Source of the DNA: Chloroflexota bacterium
Lineage (GTDB): Bacteria > Chloroflexota > Anaerolineae > Aggregatilineales > Ch27
Reading direction: 5' to 3'
DNA length: 64,000 nt
NCBI GenBank assembly: GCA_019873685.1
Contig: JAIOAT010000002.1
Span: 1-64,000, forward strand
Positions 46,178 to 54,754 of this stretch are shown piece after piece; the first letter of the stretch is position 1, and every line of letters starts with the position of its first letter. The notes beneath the pieces were generated by a model. The model ran no database searches. It was not told where the DNA came from and saw only the letters and a list, made by a program, of their open reading frames with translations. Both the position numbers and the translations under genes were made by a program.

Positions 46178-47143
46178 TCAGTCTAACAGGCAGTCCAGCT
46201 GGCCTTCGTCGTCGAAGCGCGTGCGGAAGCGGGCGACAAACTCCTGCGGTGTGAAGTGGTGGCTCTGGGTGCCCACCCGTTCCAGGACGTATGCCGCGCA
46301 GAGTGCGCCCACGCGACCGCACAACTCCCAGTTCCAACCGGCGCTCAGGCCCCGCAACAGACCGGCGCGGAAGGCGTCTCCGACGCCGGTAGGGTCGGCG
46401 ATACGCTCCGGCGGGAAGATCGGCACGTCGATCGCCCGGCCTTCTGCGTAGATGCGTGAGCCTTTTTCGCCAAGCGTCACCACTACAACCGGCACCCGAT
46501 CGATGATCGCCTGGCGGGTCAGGCCGGTCTTCTGGATGATCAGTTCAAATTCGTACTCATTGCAGATCAGGATGTGTGCGCGGTCGATGCCGTGCCGCAG
46601 CGGTTCGCCGTCGAAGCGAGCGATCTGCTGGCTGGGGTCGTACATAAAGGCGATACCCCGTTCGTGACATTCGTCCACGTACTGCTGCATGGCTTGGGGG
46701 TCGTTTGGCGAGATGACCACCAGATCGGGAGGCGTGGAGAGCAGATCGGCCAGCGTATACTGGCGGGCATAGGCCATTGCCCCGGCGTAGAACGACGCGA
46801 TCTGGTTGTTGTCCATGTCCGTGTTGACGAAGAACGAAGCGGTGAAGACATCATCGATCTGGCGCACCGGGCTGGTATCCACACCGGCGGCTTCCAGCCA
46901 GGCGCGGTAGTCCCCGAAGTCACGCCCGACGGTGCCGACCAGACGGGGACGCGGCTTCTGGCGCAGCAACGCCAGCGTATAGGCGATGTTAGCCGCGACG
47001 CCGCCCCAGTGCTTGGTCATCTCGTCAACCAGGAAGCTCAGGCTGATACGGTCAATCTTGTCCGGCACAATCTGGTCAGCGAATCTCCCCGGAAAGCGCA
47101 TGATGTAGTCATACGCGATCGAACCGGTGACGGCAATATCCAT
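46178..47143 (-). CDS. Ribokinase-family carbohydrate/nucleoside kinase, adenosine-kinase-like
   Basis: It phosphorylates a sugar or nucleoside with ATP. The 321-residue product starts MDIAVTGSIAYDYIMRFPG. The substrate-side motif GGVAANIAYTLALL is near residue 45, VTLGEKGSRIYAEG near 225 and the PfkB signature DPTGVGDAFRAGLLRG near 248, with the catalytic Asp. The next gene, ahcY, releases adenosine, so adenosine kinase would remove that product and make AMP; this is inference from context. An in-frame opening to 47494 covers the divergent pncB start and is rejected; ATG 47143 follows AAAGGC. Confidence 0.85.
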   Translation of the reverse strand: MDIAVTGSIAYDYIMRFPGRFADQIVPDKIDRISLSFLVDEMTKHWGGVAANIAYTLALLRQKPRPRLVGTVGRDFGDYRAWLEAAGVDTSPVRQIDDVFTASFFVNTDMDNNQIASFYAGAMAYARQYTLADLLSTPPDLVVISPNDPQAMQQYVDECHERGIAFMYDPSQQIARFDGEPLRHGIDRAHILICNEYEFELIIQKTGLTRQAIIDRVPVVVVTLGEKGSRIYAEGRAIDVPIFPPERIADPTGVGDAFRAGLLRGLSAGWNWELCGRVGALCAAYVLERVGTQSHHFTPQEFVARFRTRFDDEGQLDCLLD

Positions 47144-47341
47144 GGTCAGGCAGCCTTTCTGGCAGCAGGTCTTCAAAACGGCGGAAGTATACCACATTAT
47201 TGGGCGGGGCATGCCCGGAATATGCGACGCTGATCGCCTGCACCCATGTCGGTTGACAGCCTTTGCCGGTGACGTATACTCGACTCGCCTGGCTGGAGAA
47301 GCGCGACTGTGACCGGGCGCGCTGACAGAGAGGGATGGGCG

Positions 47342-48901
47342 ATGAGCCGCAATAACCGGCGACTGGCTGAAGGCATTCTGTTCACAGATATGTACCAGCT
47401 CACCATGGCCCAGGTGTACTATCGGATGGGGCTGCATGAGAAGCTGGCGCAGTTTGACCATTACTTCCGCAGCTACCCGGATTACGGGCTGCACCCGGCG
47501 GGTTATTGCGTCAACGCCGGGCTGGAGTGGTTACTGGACTGGATGCACCAGGCCCGCTTTGGTGCGGAGGAGATCGCCTTTCTGCGCGGGCAGACCGGCG
47601 TGGCTAAGCGGCCGCTATTTGGCGCTGATTTCCTGAATTGGCTGGAACGTCACGGGACGTTTGAGAGCATCTCATTGCAGGCCATTCCCGAAGGACGGGT
47701 GATCCATCCGCAGGTGCCCATTACCGTGGTGCGCGGCCCGCTGGCGATCGCTCAGATTCTGGAGACCGGTCTACTGAACCACCTCAATTACCAGATTCTC
47801 ATTGCCACCAAAGCGGCGCAGATCCGCGAAAGCGCTCATGGGCAGCTGGTGCTGGAATTCGGCCTGCGGCGCGGCCCGGCTCAGGGCGCTAATGCCGGGG
47901 CGCGGGCGGCGCTGATCGGCGGGGCGGACTATACCTCCAACGTGGGGGTTTCGGCGGTGCTGGGCTACCCGCCCAAAGGGACGCATGCCCACAGCATGGT
48001 TCAGGCGTTTCTGGCGCTTGGCGGGGGTGAGCTGGACGCTTTCCGCGCTTACGCCGAGGTGTATCCCGACGACTGCCTGCTACTGGTTGACACGATCAAT
48101 ACGCTGGAAAGCGGCGTCCCGAATGCGATCCGGGTCTTTGAAGAGTTGCGCCGCAAGGGGCACCGGCCGCTGGGTATCCGGCTGGATTCGGGTGACCTGG
48201 CCTACCTGGCTGTTCAGGCGGCGCGAATGCTGGACGCAGCAGGCTTTGAGGACACATCCATTGTGCTATCCAATCAGCTTGACGAAGTAACAATCTGGCA
48301 GATCGTGACCCAGATTCAGGAGGAAGCGCCGCGTTACAACCTGGATGCTGAGCGGATCCTCCGGCGGCTGGTGTATGGCGTCGGGACGCGGCTGATCACG
48401 TCTGAAGGGAATTCGGCGCTGGATGGTGTGTACAAGCTGGTGGCCGTTTGCGACAACGGCCAGTGGCAGCCGGCGATCAAGATTTCCGACACGCCGGAGA
48501 AAATCCCTAACCCGGGGCATAAGCAGGTCTGGCGGGTCTACGACAGTCAGGGTCAGGCAACAGCCGACCTCCTGAGTCTTGCGGACGAGGACCCCCGGAC
48601 GGAAGATGAGCTGGTGTTGCGCCATCCGTCCATGTATCAGAAGTGCCGGACACTCAGGCGGGACGAGATCAGCCTGATTGAACCGTTGCTGGTAGATGTC
48701 CTTGACGAGGGACGGCTGGTTTACGATCTGCCGGATATTGAGTCTATGCGCGCTCAACGGCGCAGCGATGTCGAACGTCTGCATACGGGTGTGCGCCGGC
48801 TGATGCGCCCGCACATCTACCACGTCTCGCTCACCCAGCGGTTGTGGGACTACAAGCAGAGCCTGATCGCGGCCACGCTGAGCCAGGGGCCGTTGCGCTG
48901 A
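47342..48901 (+). CDS. pncB: Nicotinate phosphoribosyltransferase
   Basis: It joins nicotinate to PRPP to start NAD salvage. The 519-residue product begins ALFTDMY-like with [16 protein letters not shown] near 13. It has [41 protein letters not shown] near 180, [11 protein letters not shown] near 218, [20 protein letters not shown] and [11 protein letters not shown] near 280, all typical of the family. ATG 47342 follows GAGAGGGATGG. The orphan CpaF-like gene starts 12 bases after its stop. nadD, the next NAD step, is also in this window, but far away. Confidence 0.93.
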   Translation: MSRNNRRLAEGILFTDMYQLTMAQVYYRMGLHEKLAQFDHYFRSYPDYGLHPAGYCVNAGLEWLLDWMHQARFGAEEIAFLRGQTGVAKRPLFGADFLNWLERHGTFESISLQAIPEGRVIHPQVPITVVRGPLAIAQILETGLLNHLNYQILIATKAAQIRESAHGQLVLEFGLRRGPAQGANAGARAALIGGADYTSNVGVSAVLGYPPKGTHAHSMVQAFLALGGGELDAFRAYAEVYPDDCLLLVDTINTLESGVPNAIRVFEELRRKGHRPLGIRLDSGDLAYLAVQAARMLDAAGFEDTSIVLSNQLDEVTIWQIVTQIQEEAPRYNLDAERILRRLVYGVGTRLITSEGNSALDGVYKLVAVCDNGQWQPAIKISDTPEKIPNPGHKQVWRVYDSQGQATADLLSLADEDPRTEDELVLRHPSMYQKCRTLRRDEISLIEPLLVDVLDEGRLVYDLPDIESMRAQRRSDVERLHTGVRRLMRPHIYHVSLTQRLWDYKQSLIAATLSQGPLR

Positions 48902-48913
48902 CGAGGTAAGCCG

Positions 48914-50257
48914 ATGCCTGTGTTGCGCCGCTTGCACGATGAACCGCCTGAAGGCACTGATGGCCGGGGCGAAGCTTCCCAGCCAGGCCAGAGCGAGCCG
49001 CAGATTGTGCCGGGTCGACATGGTGCGGCGAGTTTTTCGCTGGCAGCCCTGCGGGAACGGATTGCCGCTGAGGTGATCGCGGAGATCGGCGATCAGCCAG
49101 ATGTGCTGGAAAAGCTGGACGAGGCAAGGCGGCGCGCTCTGGTGCGGGAAGCCGGGGAATACGTACTGGCGGTGGAGGCGGTGCGGCTGGACCGGGCTGA
49201 GAAGACTGCGTTGTTCACTGCTGTAGTCAGGGAAGTATTCGGTCTCGGCCCGCTGGACCCGCTGCTGACCGACGATAGCATCACCGAGGTGGTAATGGAA
49301 GCGGCAGGGCGCTGCCTGGTGCGGCGGCGCATGGGGCCGCTTGAGGACGCTCCAGATGGCTTTGATGATGAGGCCCATCTGCGGCGGATCGTGGAGCGCA
49401 TGGTTCGGCGGGCCGGCGGCGCGTTGCAGGCGGAAGAGCCTTTTCTCGAAGTGGGGCTAACCCTGGCAGGACGACCGGTGCGCCTGACGACGATCGCGCC
49501 GCCGCTCAGCCCGGCACTGCACGCAAACCTGCGGCTGCACCCGCGCAAGCAGATCACGCTGGTGACGCTGGCTGCGGAAGGCGCTCTCAACGAACGCGAG
49601 CAAACGCTCCTCTATGCCGTGGCACGCAGTCCGCATGGCCTGGTTGTGGCTGGCGACGCCGGGAGCGGCAAGACCACGCTGCTGCAGGCGTTGCTCGCCG
49701 AGTGCTCTGTGCCCGGCGAAGTATGGCTGGCTCAGCGAGCGGCGGAGATCAGGCTTCCGGAGGGTGCTCACATCCTGGCGGCAATTCCCCCTACGCAGGA
49801 GCAGACGGGGCGTTCCTATGCGGAGACGATCGCCGCGGCGCTGGCGGAGAGTCCAGCAGTTCTGGCACTGGACGAGGTGCGTGGGGACGAAGCGGCGATC
49901 CTCTGGGAAGCGCTGACGGGGCCGCGCTGCCCGCGCCTGTTGATCACGTTCCGGGCCAGTGAGCAGCCTGTGCGCCTGCGGAGCAGTCTGCGCTGGTTGT
50001 TGCTACAGGGGCAAGCCGGGCTGGCTGAAAGCGATGTTGACGCGGCCATCCTGGAGCGGTTGCCGCTGGTCATCACGACGGGTATGGCCGCGGGCCGCCT
50101 GCGCATTCGGGCGATCAGTCAGTGGGAAAAGGCGGATGCCGGAGGCATTACGCTGATCCCTCTGCTTGACCGTGGCATGCCGACCGGCGCACGTCCGCGG
50201 GTGGCGCTGGAGGTGCCAGAAGACTTCTGGGAAGATCGGAGTCAGGCAGGTCGCTAG
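48914..50257 (+). CDS. Orphan CpaF-like secretion ATPase
   Basis: The 447-residue protein resembles ATPases of tight-adherence pili and type II/IV secretion. It has an N-terminal domain with VFGLGPLDPLLTDDSITEV near 110, as in CpaF, then Walker A GDAGSGKTTLLQ near 245 and Walker B AVLALDEVRGDEA near 318. The region where CpaF usually has an STxHAN-type His box reads LITFRASEQPVRLR here, so the box is degenerate. No pilus, pilin or secretion genes are nearby. It starts 12 bases after pncB and may be co-transcribed with it. Function unknown; it could be a divergent or inactive member. Confidence 0.78.
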   Translation: MPVLRRLHDEPPEGTDGRGEASQPGQSEPQIVPGRHGAASFSLAALRERIAAEVIAEIGDQPDVLEKLDEARRRALVREAGEYVLAVEAVRLDRAEKTALFTAVVREVFGLGPLDPLLTDDSITEVVMEAAGRCLVRRRMGPLEDAPDGFDDEAHLRRIVERMVRRAGGALQAEEPFLEVGLTLAGRPVRLTTIAPPLSPALHANLRLHPRKQITLVTLAAEGALNEREQTLLYAVARSPHGLVVAGDAGSGKTTLLQALLAECSVPGEVWLAQRAAEIRLPEGAHILAAIPPTQEQTGRSYAETIAAALAESPAVLALDEVRGDEAAILWEALTGPRCPRLLITFRASEQPVRLRSSLRWLLLQGQAGLAESDVDAAILERLPLVITTGMAAGRLRIRAISQWEKADAGGITLIPLLDRGMPTGARPRVALEVPEDFWEDRSQAGR

Positions 50258-50272
50258 AGCTACCGGGCCGCT

Positions 50273-50983
50273 TCACGGTGCAGGTGTGACCTGGATCACG
50301 CTGCTCAGAATGTCAAGGGACACGCCACCAGTCAAACGCTGGTTGTTCCGCTCGAACCAGGCAGGATAGCTACTTCCACGACGGTACAGTACAGCTGGCA
50401 GAGTCTTGACGCCCAGGCTATTAGCAAGGTCAACGTTGCTTTGCAGGGCGTCGCGGAAGCTGTTGGGATTGGAGAGGCAACGCAGCAGTTCCTCGCTATT
50501 CAGGCCGAGTTTTTCCGCCGCTGCCCTGATGCGGTCGCTGGTGAAGATATCGGTGCTGCGGATGGCCTGCATCTGAAGCAACTCGGTGTGCATCTCCCAG
50601 AAGGCATTCTGCGCCCCGGCGCAAAGCGCCGCCCGCGCTGCTACCGGCGAGCCGGTAGGGTCCAGTCCTGCTAGCAGCCGGATTTCCAGCCGCGCCTGGC
50701 CGGGACGGACAGCCTGTTCGATGAAGGCGTCAAGAACGCTCTGGTAAAGCGCACAGTGGGGGCAGGCGTAGTCGACGAAGACCACAATGGTTGTGGCGGC
50801 TTCCGGCGCCCCGAGGATCGGAGCGCCGTCATTGGTGAAGCGGCGGGTCAGGCCCGCGTAGGGGATCGCTGTCGCTGAGGCTGCTGCTTCCATGCGGGCA
50901 TTGACCACCAGAATCACCGCGTAAAGGCCCAGCAGGGTCACCAGAATGCCGGTTGCCAGCATAAGTTGTTGTCGATGGGTCAT
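50273..50983 (-). CDS. Membrane-anchored DsbA/thioredoxin-like oxidoreductase
   Basis: The 236-residue protein has an N-terminal membrane helix (about 7-28) and an extracytoplasmic thioredoxin-fold domain (about 55-230). The active site is VFVDYACPHCALY (C74, C77) and the cis-Pro motif is VKTLPAVLYRR near 200. It probably forms or rearranges disulfides in exported proteins. The CPHC pair is the same as in DsbA. It is convergent with the CpaF-like gene, 15 bases apart. No DsbB partner is seen in the window; VKOR-type partners are common in such organisms, but none is shown here. Confidence 0.85.
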   Translation of the reverse strand: MTHRQQLMLATGILVTLLGLYAVILVVNARMEAAASATAIPYAGLTRRFTNDGAPILGAPEAATTIVVFVDYACPHCALYQSVLDAFIEQAVRPGQARLEIRLLAGLDPTGSPVAARAALCAGAQNAFWEMHTELLQMQAIRSTDIFTSDRIRAAAEKLGLNSEELLRCLSNPNSFRDALQSNVDLANSLGVKTLPAVLYRRGSSYPAWFERNNQRLTGGVSLDILSSVIQVTPAP

Positions 50984-51030
50984 ACGCTCTTGTCCATCAT
51001 GTGCTCGCGCCGGCGCTCATGGCAACAGGG

Positions 51031-51642
51031 TTAACTGCGCGGGCGCGGCCACGGAAGCAGCCAGGGCACCCGGCGACGATAGGCGGTGTACGCCGCCCCG
51101 AACTCAGCTGCCAGACGACGTTCTTCCAGCCGGGAGCCAACCAGCAGGTATAGCGTTACGCCGACAGCCACGCCCAGAAGCGTGTCCGTCATGATCGGGC
51201 CTGGCCATAACACCAGCAGACTGAACAGGTACAGCGGATGGCGCACCAGGCCATAGAAGCCCCGCACCTGCAGCGGTTCTGGTGGCAGCGGCAGCGGCTC
51301 ATGCCGCAGGTAAGCCAGCGCCTGACTGATTCCAGCAAAGCGCAGCGGGTCTGCCTGGAGTATCGCAGCAATCAGGGCGATCAGGCTGCCTGTCTGGATT
51401 AGCAGGCACACTGCTGCCCAGGGCATCGGGATACGCCATACCTCCTGCGAAGGGGTCACCAGCAGGACAAAGATGATCGGCGCCAGCAGGATGGCGCTCA
51501 GTACGTTGTAGGCCAGACGGTAGAAGCCTTCATAGGCGCGTTCACCAATAGCTACCCGAATACGGCGCTTGACCGAACGCGAAGCCAGCAGGCTGTGCAA
51601 CAGACCGTAGGCGATGATGGTCAGCAATGGCACCCAGAACAT
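51031..51642 (-). CDS. Integral membrane protein, isoprenylcysteine methyltransferase (ICMT/PEMT)-like
   Basis: The 203-residue protein has five or so membrane helices. Its C-terminal methyltransferase-like motif reads YGLVRHPLYLFSLLVLW near 130 and then LEERRLAAEFGAAYTAYRRRVPWL near 175. This R-H-P and E-E pair is shared by ICMT, PEMT, NnrU-like and methanethiol S-methyltransferase proteins that use S-adenosylmethionine. Substrate is not evident. ATG 51642 follows GGAG; an in-frame opening to 51777 adds a non-membrane stretch antisense to the promoter of the next gene. Confidence 0.8.
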   Translation of the reverse strand: MFWVPLLTIIAYGLLHSLLASRSVKRRIRVAIGERAYEGFYRLAYNVLSAILLAPIIFVLLVTPSQEVWRIPMPWAAVCLLIQTGSLIALIAAILQADPLRFAGISQALAYLRHEPLPLPPEPLQVRGFYGLVRHPLYLFSLLVLWPGPIMTDTLLGVAVGVTLYLLVGSRLEERRLAAEFGAAYTAYRRRVPWLLPWPRPRS

Positions 51643-51749
51643 GACGGTTCGCTTGCTCCAGTGGTTGGCGGGATGATGGGTTGTTGTCAGGGGGAGCCGG
51701 TTCCACAGGGTGGCGACCCGAATCTCCCTCACCTGGCGTCGGTCGTCTA

Positions 51750-51758
51750 TGCTATACT
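51750..51758 (+). promoter_or_regulatory. Extended -10 promoter of the phosphorylase gene
   Basis: TGCTATACT at 51750-51758 is a TGn-extended -10 box about 49 bases before the phosphorylase ATG. No good -35 box is found, as is usual for extended -10 promoters. Confidence 0.45.
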
Positions 51759-51806
51759 GGAAACCCACCCTTGCCAAATCCTGTGGAGCAGAAGAGAGAG
51801 CATGGT

Positions 51807-53123
51807 ATGCGTGCTGTGGATGTGATAGCCAGCAAACGCGATGGTCACGAACTGACGCCGGAGGAAATCCGCTGGTTTGTGGAAGCCTACACCAGCGGCG
51901 AATTGCCGGATTATCAGGCGGCTGCCTGGTTGATGGCCGTCTACCTGAAGGGTATGACCCGCCGGGAGACCGTTGACCTCACGCTGGCCATGGCCTATTC
52001 CGGTGATGTGCTGGATCTGTCGCAGGTGGTTGACTACGCTGTGGACAAACATTCCTCCGGCGGGGTGGGCGACAAGACCACACTGGTTGTCCTGCCGCTG
52101 GTGGCGGCGGCTGGTGTAACCGTTGCCAAGATGAGCGGGCGCGGCCTGGGCTTCAGCGGCGGGACGCTTGACAAGCTGGAATCGATCGCCGGGTATAACG
52201 TCAACCTGACCACGGCGCAGTTCTATGAACAGGCGCGCCGGTACGGGATTGTGCTATGCGGGCAATCGGCTAATCTGGCCCCGGCGGACGGCAAGATCTA
52301 TGCATTGCGCGATGTGACGGCCACGGTTTCCAGCCTGCCCCTGATCGCCAGCAGCATCATGAGCAAGAAAATCGCTGCCGGAGCCAAAGGCATTGTGCTC
52401 GATGTCAAGACTGGAGCCGGCGCGTTCATGCCAACAGTGGAAGAAGCGCGGGCGCTGGCCCGACTGATGGTCGACATTGGCCGCGACGCCGGACGCGACA
52501 TGGTCGCCCTGATCTCCGATATGAACCAGCCGCTGGGTTGCGCGGTTGGTAATGCGCTGGAGGTGCGGGAGGCAATCGAGACCTTGCGCGGCGGCGGCCC
52601 GCACGACCTGCGCGAGCACTGCCTGACGGTGGCGGCGCATATGGTGCGGTTGGCAAGACGGATCGATGATGAGGAGGCCCTGCCTGCGCTCAAGGCGGAG
52701 CTGGCCGGACGGTTGGCCGACGGCGCAGCGCTGCAGAAATTCCGCACGCTGGTGATGGCTCAGGGTGGCGATGTGCGCATGGTTGACGATCCGGATCGAC
52801 TGCCCAGGGCGCGACTGATCGAGACGGTGCCTGTCGCTGCTGACGGGTATGTGGCCCATGTGAATGCGCTGGACGTGGCCTATGCGGCGCTGGAGCTTGG
52901 CGCAGGGCGGGAGAAGAAGGGCGATCCGGTTGATCACGCTGTGGGTGTGATCGCCTATCTCAAGGTGGGCGACGCGGTCACACGAGGGCAGGCGGCATTC
53001 ACGATCCACGCCAACGACGAAGCGCGGCTGGCCGCGGCGCGGCGACGCCTGGAGCACGCCATCGCGTTTAGCACCGAGCCACAATCACCTTTGCCGCTCT
53101 TCTATGACACCCTGTACGGGTAG
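51807..53123 (+). CDS. Pyrimidine-nucleoside (thymidine) phosphorylase
   Basis: It splits thymidine or uridine with phosphate to the base and (deoxy)ribose-1-phosphate. The 438-residue product shows IASKRDGHELTPEEIRWFV at the start, DKHSSGGVGDKTTLVVLPL near 82 and the family signature MSGRGLGFSGGTLDKLESIAGY near 110 (with Ser where many have Thr in FTGGTLDK). LPLIASSIMSKKIAAGA comes near 183 and a C-terminal domain with a GAGREKKGDPVDHAVG loop. The ATG at 51807 is preferred; the in-frame opening to 51681 includes untranslated upstream sequence. The gene symbol could be deoA or pdp; the two cannot be separated by eye. Confidence 0.93.
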   Translation: MRAVDVIASKRDGHELTPEEIRWFVEAYTSGELPDYQAAAWLMAVYLKGMTRRETVDLTLAMAYSGDVLDLSQVVDYAVDKHSSGGVGDKTTLVVLPLVAAAGVTVAKMSGRGLGFSGGTLDKLESIAGYNVNLTTAQFYEQARRYGIVLCGQSANLAPADGKIYALRDVTATVSSLPLIASSIMSKKIAAGAKGIVLDVKTGAGAFMPTVEEARALARLMVDIGRDAGRDMVALISDMNQPLGCAVGNALEVREAIETLRGGGPHDLREHCLTVAAHMVRLARRIDDEEALPALKAELAGRLADGAALQKFRTLVMAQGGDVRMVDDPDRLPRARLIETVPVAADGYVAHVNALDVAYAALELGAGREKKGDPVDHAVGVIAYLKVGDAVTRGQAAFTIHANDEARLAAARRRLEHAIAFSTEPQSPLPLFYDTLYG

Positions 53124-53137
53124 GCGAACCGGACGGC

Positions 53138-54256
53138 CTAACCCCCACAACGCCCGTTGGCAAGGTGTTCCTCATAGGTTCGGGCGAAGACGTGGTAGCC
53201 GCTCCCGGCGCAGTCAGCGCGGAAGTAGTAGTAGTCTGACCGGGCGGGGAAGATCGCTGCTTCGATGGCGGAGCGCGGCGGGTTGGCGATCGGGCCAGGC
53301 GGCAGGCCGGTGTTCAGATAGGTGTTGTAGGGGGATGCCGTCGTCCGGTAATCCTCCTGAGTGATCGATGGCCACCATGCGCCGTCGCGGTAGCCGATGG
53401 CGTACTGCACGGTGGGATCAGCGTCCAGGGTCATGCCAGCGGCCAGCCGGTTGCGGTAAACACTGGCGATCAGCGGTTGCTCATCCGCGTGGACGGCTTC
53501 GCGCTGGATGATCGAGGCCAGCGTGACGGCCTGATACAGGCTGAGGCCAGATGCCTCCGCAGCGGTGCTCAGGTCGGCTCCGGCGCGGGTCACGAAGGTT
53601 TCCAGCAACGTGGCGCGAAAGTCGTTCGCGGTCGCTTCCGGCGGCACGAAATAGGTTTCCGGGTAGAGAAAGCCTTCCAGTGACGCCCCCGCAGGCAAAC
53701 CAACCAGAGCGATGAACTCCGCCGGTACTTCCGCGCCAGGGCCGGTGACGTTGAGAAAGTCCGCGCCGCTGAAGCGCAGGTATGGGTTGGCGTCGATCGC
53801 GTCAGCGATCTCTTCGCGCCGCCAGCCTTCCAGGATGCGGACTGTTACCGAGGCCTTGCTGGAGTCGGTCAGGGTCAGGGCGATGGTCGGGATGGTGTCC
53901 GTCTGCCGCAGGAAGTACGTCCCGGCTTCCAGGCGGGCGTCCAGGCCGTGGTAGCGGGCGTAGTTGCGGAACGCCTCCGGATCGGTGATCAGTCCAGCTT
54001 CCGCCAGCTTGCGGCCAATCAGCGCGGCGCTATCGCCGGGTTCGACGACAAACAGCCGGGGGGTAGCATCAGTTCCTGCCGGGGTAGCGAGCGTTGACTC
54101 ACGGCTGCTCAGCCACAGGCGCAGGTACAGCGACTCGAGCAGGGAAAGTCCCGGGTGGGCCGGGATCAGGGCCAGCAGGCCGGCGGAGGCGATCGCCATC
54201 AGTGCGATCAGGCCAAGCGAGCCGATCAGGATCAGGCGGGTGCGCTTTCCGGCCAT
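53138..54256 (-). CDS. mltG: Endolytic murein transglycosylase MltG
   Basis: It cuts nascent glycan strands in the cell wall. The 372-residue product has one N-terminal membrane helix (about 8-30), a LysM-like subdomain (FVVEPGDSAALIGRKLAEAG near 68) and the MltG domain. That domain has LEGFLYPETYFVPPEAT near 205 and the catalytic Glu in TLASIIQREAVHADEQ near 245. YNTYLNTGLPPGPIANPPRSAIEAA near 310 is highly typical. It is the last gene of alaS - baseplate-J-like - ruvX - mltG. That cluster is close to the alaS - yrzL - yrrK - yrrL order of Bacillus. Confidence 0.94.
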   Translation of the reverse strand: MAGKRTRLILIGSLGLIALMAIASAGLLALIPAHPGLSLLESLYLRLWLSSRESTLATPAGTDATPRLFVVEPGDSAALIGRKLAEAGLITDPEAFRNYARYHGLDARLEAGTYFLRQTDTIPTIALTLTDSSKASVTVRILEGWRREEIADAIDANPYLRFSGADFLNVTGPGAEVPAEFIALVGLPAGASLEGFLYPETYFVPPEATANDFRATLLETFVTRAGADLSTAAEASGLSLYQAVTLASIIQREAVHADEQPLIASVYRNRLAAGMTLDADPTVQYAIGYRDGAWWPSITQEDYRTTASPYNTYLNTGLPPGPIANPPRSAIEAAIFPARSDYYYFRADCAGSGYHVFARTYEEHLANGRCGG

Positions 54257-54292
54257 AGTGTGCTTCTTTCGTGCAAACCGCCCCGCCGGGGC

Positions 54293-54754
54293 TTACTCCT
54301 CGGCAGGGAGGACGGCAGGCGGGACGGCAAAGCCTTCTCGCAGAGCATCGAGATAGCTCTGAAGCATGACTGCGGCGGCGGCGTCATCGATTCGCGTCCG
54401 GCGCCGGCGGACGCCCTCAGCAAGCAGGTCAGCAGCTTCTTCCGAACTCAGGGTTTCATCCCACAGGCGTACCGGCACGGGCACGGCGGCTGCCAGCCGT
54501 CCGGCCCAGCGGCGCACCGTGTCAGCCTGGGAAAGGCCAGTGTAGCCGGGCGGCGGTAGCGGGACGCCACAGATGATCTCCACCGCGCCGGTTTCGTGTA
54601 CGGCTGCGGCAATCCGGGCGAAATCTTCCTGGCGTGAGCGCCGCTGGATCACCCTCAGTGGTGTGGCGATCATCCCCAGCGCGTCGCTGGTCGCCAAGCC
54701 GATGAACTTGCGCCCGTAGTCAACGGCCAGCAAACGGCCCGGCGGCGCGGTCAT
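54293..54754 (-). CDS. ruvX: Putative Holliday junction resolvase RuvX (YqgF)
   Basis: A small RNase H-fold nuclease implicated in recombination and 16S rRNA processing. The 153-residue product begins LLAVDYGRKFIGLATSD (first catalytic Asp), has GVPLPPPGYTG in place of the usual G-P loop, VRLWDETLSSEEAADLL (Glu) and RIDDAAAAVMLQSYLD (last acidic site). Its start overlaps the upstream stop by four bases (ATGA), so translation is coupled. The gene order with mltG and alaS is widely conserved. Confidence 0.93.
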   Translation of the reverse strand: MTAPPGRLLAVDYGRKFIGLATSDALGMIATPLRVIQRRSRQEDFARIAAAVHETGAVEIICGVPLPPPGYTGLSQADTVRRWAGRLAAAVPVPVRLWDETLSSEEAADLLAEGVRRRRTRIDDAAAAVMLQSYLDALREGFAVPPAVLPAEE

